15,988 bases of DNA from positions 1 through 15,988 of the forward strand of contig JASFTK010000027.1 of NCBI GenBank assembly GCA_050053595.1, given 5' to 3'. The notes beneath the pieces are model-generated. The model was not told where the DNA came from. It saw only the letters and a program-made list of their open reading frames with translations, and searched no databases. Below are positions 12,528 to 15,988 of the stretch, in pieces. The position numbers and the translations under genes were made by a program. Source of the DNA: GCA-2726865 sp050053595. Lineage in GTDB: Archaea; Thermoproteota; Bathyarchaeia; TCS64. Every line of letters begins with the position of its first letter. Positions within the stretch are counted from its first letter, which is position 1.

Positions 12528-14228
12528 TTAATCCCTCTCTCCCGCCGTTAGTACCTTGCCCGTTGGCAGGTAGGCGTCCTCCACCGGGTAGTTGTTGAGG
12601 TTAATGGTGTAGTAATTATTGAAGTCAGACTCAAGCTCCTTCATGAACTCAGCCTCCACGGTTTCAGGGATTCCGGCATCGACCCAGTAGGTGTCTCCTA
12701 GGGGTGCAGCGGTAACTTCACCTTCCTTGACCACTATCTCCCCACCTTTTATGGTGTAGGACGCCTTCCCGAACGCCTTCTCCAGCGCCTCATACATCGA
12801 GGGACGCCAGGTTGTCGGGTCGAGGTCGTAAATAGAGACGTCTCCATCCGCTCCAGGGCCCAAGTGACCTTTATCTTTGAAGCCCAGTGCCTTAGCCGTA
12901 GCAGCCCGGGTGACCGTGACAATCTCCCCGAAGGTGTACTCCCTGTATACATTGGGGAGGGTAGTGCGTCTCATCACGGCTCTATTCATCTCAAGCATGA
13001 TATCAGTACGGGCCTTCCTGCTCATCAGCCAAGATATGACCTTGGGGTAATAGATGAAGGGACCGCCGTTAGGGTGGTCAGTGGTCATGTAGACCCTCCA
13101 AGGGTCGTATATATGGAGAGCGAGTTCAAGGCCGATGGCCCATTGGATCGCGTTGGCTGGGTTGTTCTTCTTGAAGCTGTATGGAACGACCCCGGCCCCG
13201 GCTTCCATCTCGACGTCACTGTTCACCCATTTGTTCCCCGTGATGTTCCAGAGTCTGAACTGCCAGGGTCCATCCCCGGTCATGGTAGTAGTGTCGGTGA
13301 AGATGGCCTGACCCAGGTCCAAGGTTACATGATCGTTGGAATTGACGTATTTGGCGATCTTGGAGGCTCCGCTCCTGACGTTCATCCAGTTCTCCCCGTC
13401 GAGAGCGTTGAACTGGACATGGACCACATGGACCGTGGCCTCTCTCCCTACTGCGGACTTTATGCTCTTCACGGATTCCATGGTTTCGATGGTGGTGCTG
13501 TAGTTCCCCGGGACCCCAAGGTTGTTACAGTGGAGGTGGATGGTGTGGGGTAGCCCCAGCTCCTCGTTAGCCTGCGCCAAGCTGGTGATGATCTGCCTCG
13601 GGGTCACCTCGAAGTTATAGACCAGATCGTCAAGGCCCCCTACATTCTTCCCCCACTTCCAGTTCTCGACCCCTCCAGGGTTCACTATCTTCACTGCGTA
13701 TCCCCGGGTCGCTTTGAGGAGCCAAGCGACGAATGCCTTGAGCTTCTCAATGTCCCCCTCCTTAACGTACTTTAGAGTGAAATGGTTGTTCCCAAAGAGG
13801 GGGAAGGCCGCCTTGTCGATGATGGGTGTATCATTCAGCTCCTCGTGGACATGCCTCGCCCCCAGGGGGGGCATCGCGGCCTCCATCACCGAGGTGTACC
13901 CCATCTGGGCATATCTGTATCCCTGAGTGAATGTTGAGGGGCAGCTGTAGCCGACCCCGGCCCTGGTGACAGCTGTCCTGGGTACGGGATCCTTCCTGTG
14001 GTCCTCAGGCCTCATCAGCCGGCCTATGTTGATCTTGGAGCCCGCTATGTGGCTGTGGACGTCAACCCCGCCGGGCATCACGATCTTGCCAGTGGCGTCT
14101 ATGACCTTATCGGGCTTCTTGAGATCCTCGACAACCTTGCCTCTCTCGATGAAAATGTCCTTCTTCTCCCCATCTACGCCGTTTAGGGGGTCGTAGACAA
14201 ACCCTCCTTTGATCTTCAAGCTTCTCAT
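12528..14228 (-). CDS. fwdA: Formylmethanofuran dehydrogenase subunit A (amidohydrolase)
   Basis: FwdA is the amidohydrolase-fold subunit in which formate, delivered from the FwdB active site, condenses with methanofuran (or formylmethanofuran is hydrolysed). The 566-residue protein keeps the binuclear metal site: DVHSH (His58, His60), the lysine of YAVKIVNPGG (180, the usual carboxylated lysine), HLHCNNLG (231-238), His270 in the VHVVHVQF segment and the aspartate of MTTDHPNGGP at 384. The N-terminal small beta domain (GGFVYDPLNG) and the late AKALGFKDKGHLGPGADGDVSIYD block are also typical. Residue assignments rely on remembered FwdA structures. The gene follows fwdB by two bases and ends one base before ftr. 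The retained metal ligands indicate an active enzyme. Confidence 0.97.
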   Translation of the reverse strand: MRSLKIKGGFVYDPLNGVDGEKKDIFIERGKVVEDLKKPDKVIDATGKIVMPGGVDVHSHIAGSKINIGRLMRPEDHRKDPVPRTAVTRAGVGYSCPSTFTQGYRYAQMGYTSVMEAAMPPLGARHVHEELNDTPIIDKAAFPLFGNNHFTLKYVKEGDIEKLKAFVAWLLKATRGYAVKIVNPGGVENWKWGKNVGGLDDLVYNFEVTPRQIITSLAQANEELGLPHTIHLHCNNLGVPGNYSTTIETMESVKSIKSAVGREATVHVVHVQFNALDGENWMNVRSGASKIAKYVNSNDHVTLDLGQAIFTDTTTMTGDGPWQFRLWNITGNKWVNSDVEMEAGAGVVPYSFKKNNPANAIQWAIGLELALHIYDPWRVYMTTDHPNGGPFIYYPKVISWLMSRKARTDIMLEMNRAVMRRTTLPNVYREYTFGEIVTVTRAATAKALGFKDKGHLGPGADGDVSIYDLDPTTWRPSMYEALEKAFGKASYTIKGGEIVVKEGEVTAAPLGDTYWVDAGIPETVEAEFMKELESDFNNYYTINLNNYPVEDAYLPTGKVLTAGERD

Positions 14229-14230
14229 CC

Positions 14231-15523
14231 TTAGGATCCCTCCTTTAGTTCTCTGACCTTCTCTATTATCATATCCAGGACCTCCCTGTCCGATACAACG
14301 CCTTCATGGGGCTCCACGACCTTGCTTAGCCTCAGGGGCACCCCGTCCATCCTGTAGGCCGTCCCCTCGGCCTCGACCCCCGCAGTGGCTACAGGGATCA
14401 CCACTTTGCTCATCATGGTGGTCGGTGAGATCTTCTGGTCCAAGATGATCGTAGGTATCTTGGCGAGATGTTTCGCGGCGCCCGCGGGGAAGGTGGCCCC
14501 GGGATCCGAGGCGACTATTACAGCTGCGTCTGTCTCTCCTCGGGCGCAGAGGTCGACTGCAGTGTATTCCCCAGGGTTGTACCGGGGATACCCCCGGGCG
14601 AAGTCGACAGCGTAGGGATAGCCGGTCTGCCAGGTGGTGACGGTGTTGGCGCCAGCGACATTGTAGTGACCTCGCATCGGTGTGAGTACAAATTTAGTAT
14701 GATGGTTGAGCTCCGCAACCAGCCCGACAGAGGCATCAATATTCATGTGCCTGCCATCGCTCTGAGTCAGCCCGAGACCAAAGAATACGATGCCCATCTT
14801 CGCTTCCTTCATCCTGGTCGCGAGGGCGTTGATAGCCTGGGCAGGGACCCCGGAGATGTCCTCAGTGATCTGGGCTCCCTTGACTGCCGCTCTCAGGGCC
14901 AGGAGGAGTTCGAAGTCTCCACCAGGTTTGACCTTGATGAACTCATCAGCGACCCTAGCCATTGGGGTCTCCCGTACGTCCACCGCCACTATGTAACGGC
15001 TCTTCCGACCCTTCTGGGTGTACATGCCTTTGGGCATAGCCGAGTAGCGGATGAGGTGACGGAGGTGTGCGGCTGAGGGGTTGGCGCCCCAGAAGCAAAC
15101 GAGGTCGGCCCTGTTCTTCACCTCCCCGAGGCTGGTCTTGGATTCTCCAACCTGTTGGAGTGCGAGGATGGTGGGGCCGTGGCAGACCGATGAGGTATTG
15201 TCCACAACACCTCCGCTAATCTCCGCCAGCTCTACGCAGCTAGCTATAGCTCCGCATTCTGTAGAACTCAACCCGTAGACTAGGGGCCTCTTGGCCCCCG
15301 CTATGATATCAGCAGCGGTTTCCACAGCTTCTTCCAGAGTTACTCTCTTGCCATTCACCGTGGGGATCTCGATCCTGTTCTCCCCGTGGTTCATGAACTT
15401 GGATCTGGAGATGGCGCAGGTGCCTTTGGTGCCCGTGATCTCGTTCCCTTCGATGGTTATCTCAAGGTCGTCGCAGAGGCAGCCGCAGAAGGGACACACC
15501 ACATCCTTGAGGACCGCCATCAC
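14231..15523 (-). CDS. fwdB: Formylmethanofuran dehydrogenase subunit B (Mo/W catalytic subunit)
   Basis: FwdB holds the tungsten or molybdenum bis-pyranopterin centre and one [4Fe-4S] cluster, and reduces CO2 to formate or oxidises formate. The 430-residue protein has the cluster cysteines CPFCGCLC (10-17) plus a later cysteine at 36. The metal ligand is a cysteine in SSVCHGPTI (Cys114 by the longer start), not selenocysteine. The usual DVRETPMARVAD and GLGLTQSDG-HMN blocks are present. The frame begins at a GTG (15521-15523) directly followed by ATG (15518-15520); the ATG fits TGATG coupling with fwdD and a strong GGGGGGAGG upstream, so it may be the true start. Whether the metal is W or Mo cannot be read from the sequence. 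Confidence 0.97.
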   Translation of the reverse strand: MMAVLKDVVCPFCGCLCDDLEITIEGNEITGTKGTCAISRSKFMNHGENRIEIPTVNGKRVTLEEAVETAADIIAGAKRPLVYGLSSTECGAIASCVELAEISGGVVDNTSSVCHGPTILALQQVGESKTSLGEVKNRADLVCFWGANPSAAHLRHLIRYSAMPKGMYTQKGRKSRYIVAVDVRETPMARVADEFIKVKPGGDFELLLALRAAVKGAQITEDISGVPAQAINALATRMKEAKMGIVFFGLGLTQSDGRHMNIDASVGLVAELNHHTKFVLTPMRGHYNVAGANTVTTWQTGYPYAVDFARGYPRYNPGEYTAVDLCARGETDAAVIVASDPGATFPAGAAKHLAKIPTIILDQKISPTTMMSKVVIPVATAGVEAEGTAYRMDGVPLRLSKVVEPHEGVVSDREVLDMIIEKVRELKEGS

Positions 15524-15915
15524 GCCTCCCCCCTCATCTTTTTTACGAGTGCCTCCAGTGAGAGGACTTCCTCCCCTTCCGCAGACTCTACTGACGCCTT
15601 GACACCCTTGTAGGCAGGCATCCCCGTCCCCCCCGTACAGGAGCCAAACACCTGGTTGGCCCAGATCCCATAAGGGAAGAACGCCATCCCGCTCTCGACG
15701 CCCTTCGAGATCTTAGTGGAGATAACGATGGAGCCGTGTGACGTCGAGATCCGGACAGGCTGACCGTCCGTGAGGCCTAGGCTCCCCGCGTCCTCTACAC
15801 TCAACTCGACATATGAGGCGCTCTCAAAGTACTGGAGGGAGGTCTTCCCAATCTCTAGGCCGACCCCTTGCTGGACGGTGCGGCCGCTGTTTAGAGTGAC
15901 ATGAATCTTATCCAT
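15520..15915 (-). CDS. fwdD: Formylmethanofuran dehydrogenase subunit D (molybdopterin-binding)
   Basis: The 131-residue protein is the small molybdopterin-dinucleotide-binding subunit that completes the FwdB active site; in other oxidoreductases this domain is fused to the large subunit. Characteristic residues are VRISTSHGSIVI at 54-65, FFPYGIWANQVFG at 79-91 and TGMPAYKG at 97-104. The start is ATG at 15913-15915 with a GAGGGTCA-like Shine-Dalgarno about 9 bases upstream. It is the first gene of the visible operon and overlaps fwdB at the TGATG junction. Genes for the iron-sulfur subunits (fwdE, F, G) are not adjacent on this side; they could lie beyond the window or elsewhere. Confidence 0.95.
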   Translation of the reverse strand: MDKIHVTLNSGRTVQQGVGLEIGKTSLQYFESASYVELSVEDAGSLGLTDGQPVRISTSHGSIVISTKISKGVESGMAFFPYGIWANQVFGSCTGGTGMPAYKGVKASVESAEGEEVLSLEALVKKMRGEA

Positions 15916-15988
15916 CTATCTGACCCTCGAATCTATGTAACTTATCGTAAAGTTAACTTAAGAATTGTGAGCCATAGGCGCGAAAGCG
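15916..15988 (-). promoter_or_regulatory. Likely promoter region of the fwd operon
   Basis: On the minus strand, AAGTTAACTTTAC (about 15945-15957) is an A/T-rich, partly palindromic element (GTTAAC core) some 35 bases upstream of fwdD. It is followed by GAGGGTCA before the ATG. The spacing suits a TATA box with a short leader, and no gene is seen up to the window edge. The assignment is tentative because only 73 bases are visible. Confidence 0.35.

Noticed and set aside
12864..13553. A 229-codon plus-strand frame opposite fwdA.
   Set aside because: It lies wholly antisense to the conserved amidohydrolase gene and shows no domain.
14468..15076. A 202-codon plus-strand frame opposite fwdB.
   Set aside because: It is antisense to a conserved gene and shows no recognisable motif.

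Overview
The window is archaeal. It carries an archaeal-type S15 ribosomal protein, the KEOPS tRNA-modification subunits Kae1, Bud32 and (cut by the window edge) Pcc1, an archaeal DHH/RecJ-like nuclease, a DRG-family GTPase, and the formylmethanofuran dehydrogenase and formyltransferase genes of the methanofuran/methanopterin C1 pathway. Non-ATG starts (GTG, TTG), short Shine-Dalgarno sequences such as GAGGTG, and TATA-like boxes close to starts also fit an archaeon. A TACK-type lineage such as Bathyarchaeia with an archaeal Wood-Ljungdahl pathway is a reasonable guess, but nothing in the window proves the lineage.

Layout. (1) Positions 1-5368, minus strand: a tight information-processing cluster read right to left as predicted nucleotidyltransferase, kae1, bud32, XTP/dITP pyrophosphatase, rps15, RecJ-like nuclease, pcc1. 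Several neighbours overlap by 10-26 bases. (2) Positions 5368-7662: a divergent DRG-like GTPase on the plus strand, flanked on both sides by two paralogous COG2413-like nucleotidyltransferases on the minus strand. The GTPase has lost the P-loop lysine and the DxxG glycine. (3) Positions 7663-8580: an AT-richer island with a noncoding stretch holding three inverted repeats, a small two-helix membrane protein and a small zinc-ribbon protein. (4) Positions 8709-9836, plus strand: a beta-decarboxylating dehydrogenase of the isocitrate/isopropylmalate/tartrate family, with its strongest resemblance to the tartrate/D-malate branch. (5) Positions 9870-15915, minus strand: a tight operon read as fwdD, fwdB, fwdA, ftr, fwdC and a RimK/MptN-like glutamate ligase.

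How the genes work together. The right-hand operon encodes the catalytic core that makes or oxidises formylmethanofuran (FwdA, B, C, D), the enzyme that moves the formyl group to tetrahydromethanopterin (Ftr), and an ATP-grasp ligase that probably adds glutamate to that pterin cofactor. Together these are the first two steps of the archaeal methyl branch plus cofactor tailoring. The left cluster supports translation and genome upkeep: t6A tRNA modification (Kae1, Bud32, Pcc1), ribosome assembly (S15), nucleotide-pool cleaning and a DNA/RNA exonuclease. The most open questions are the nucleotidyltransferase-GTPase-nucleotidyltransferase block and the structured noncoding stretch at about 7741-7912.
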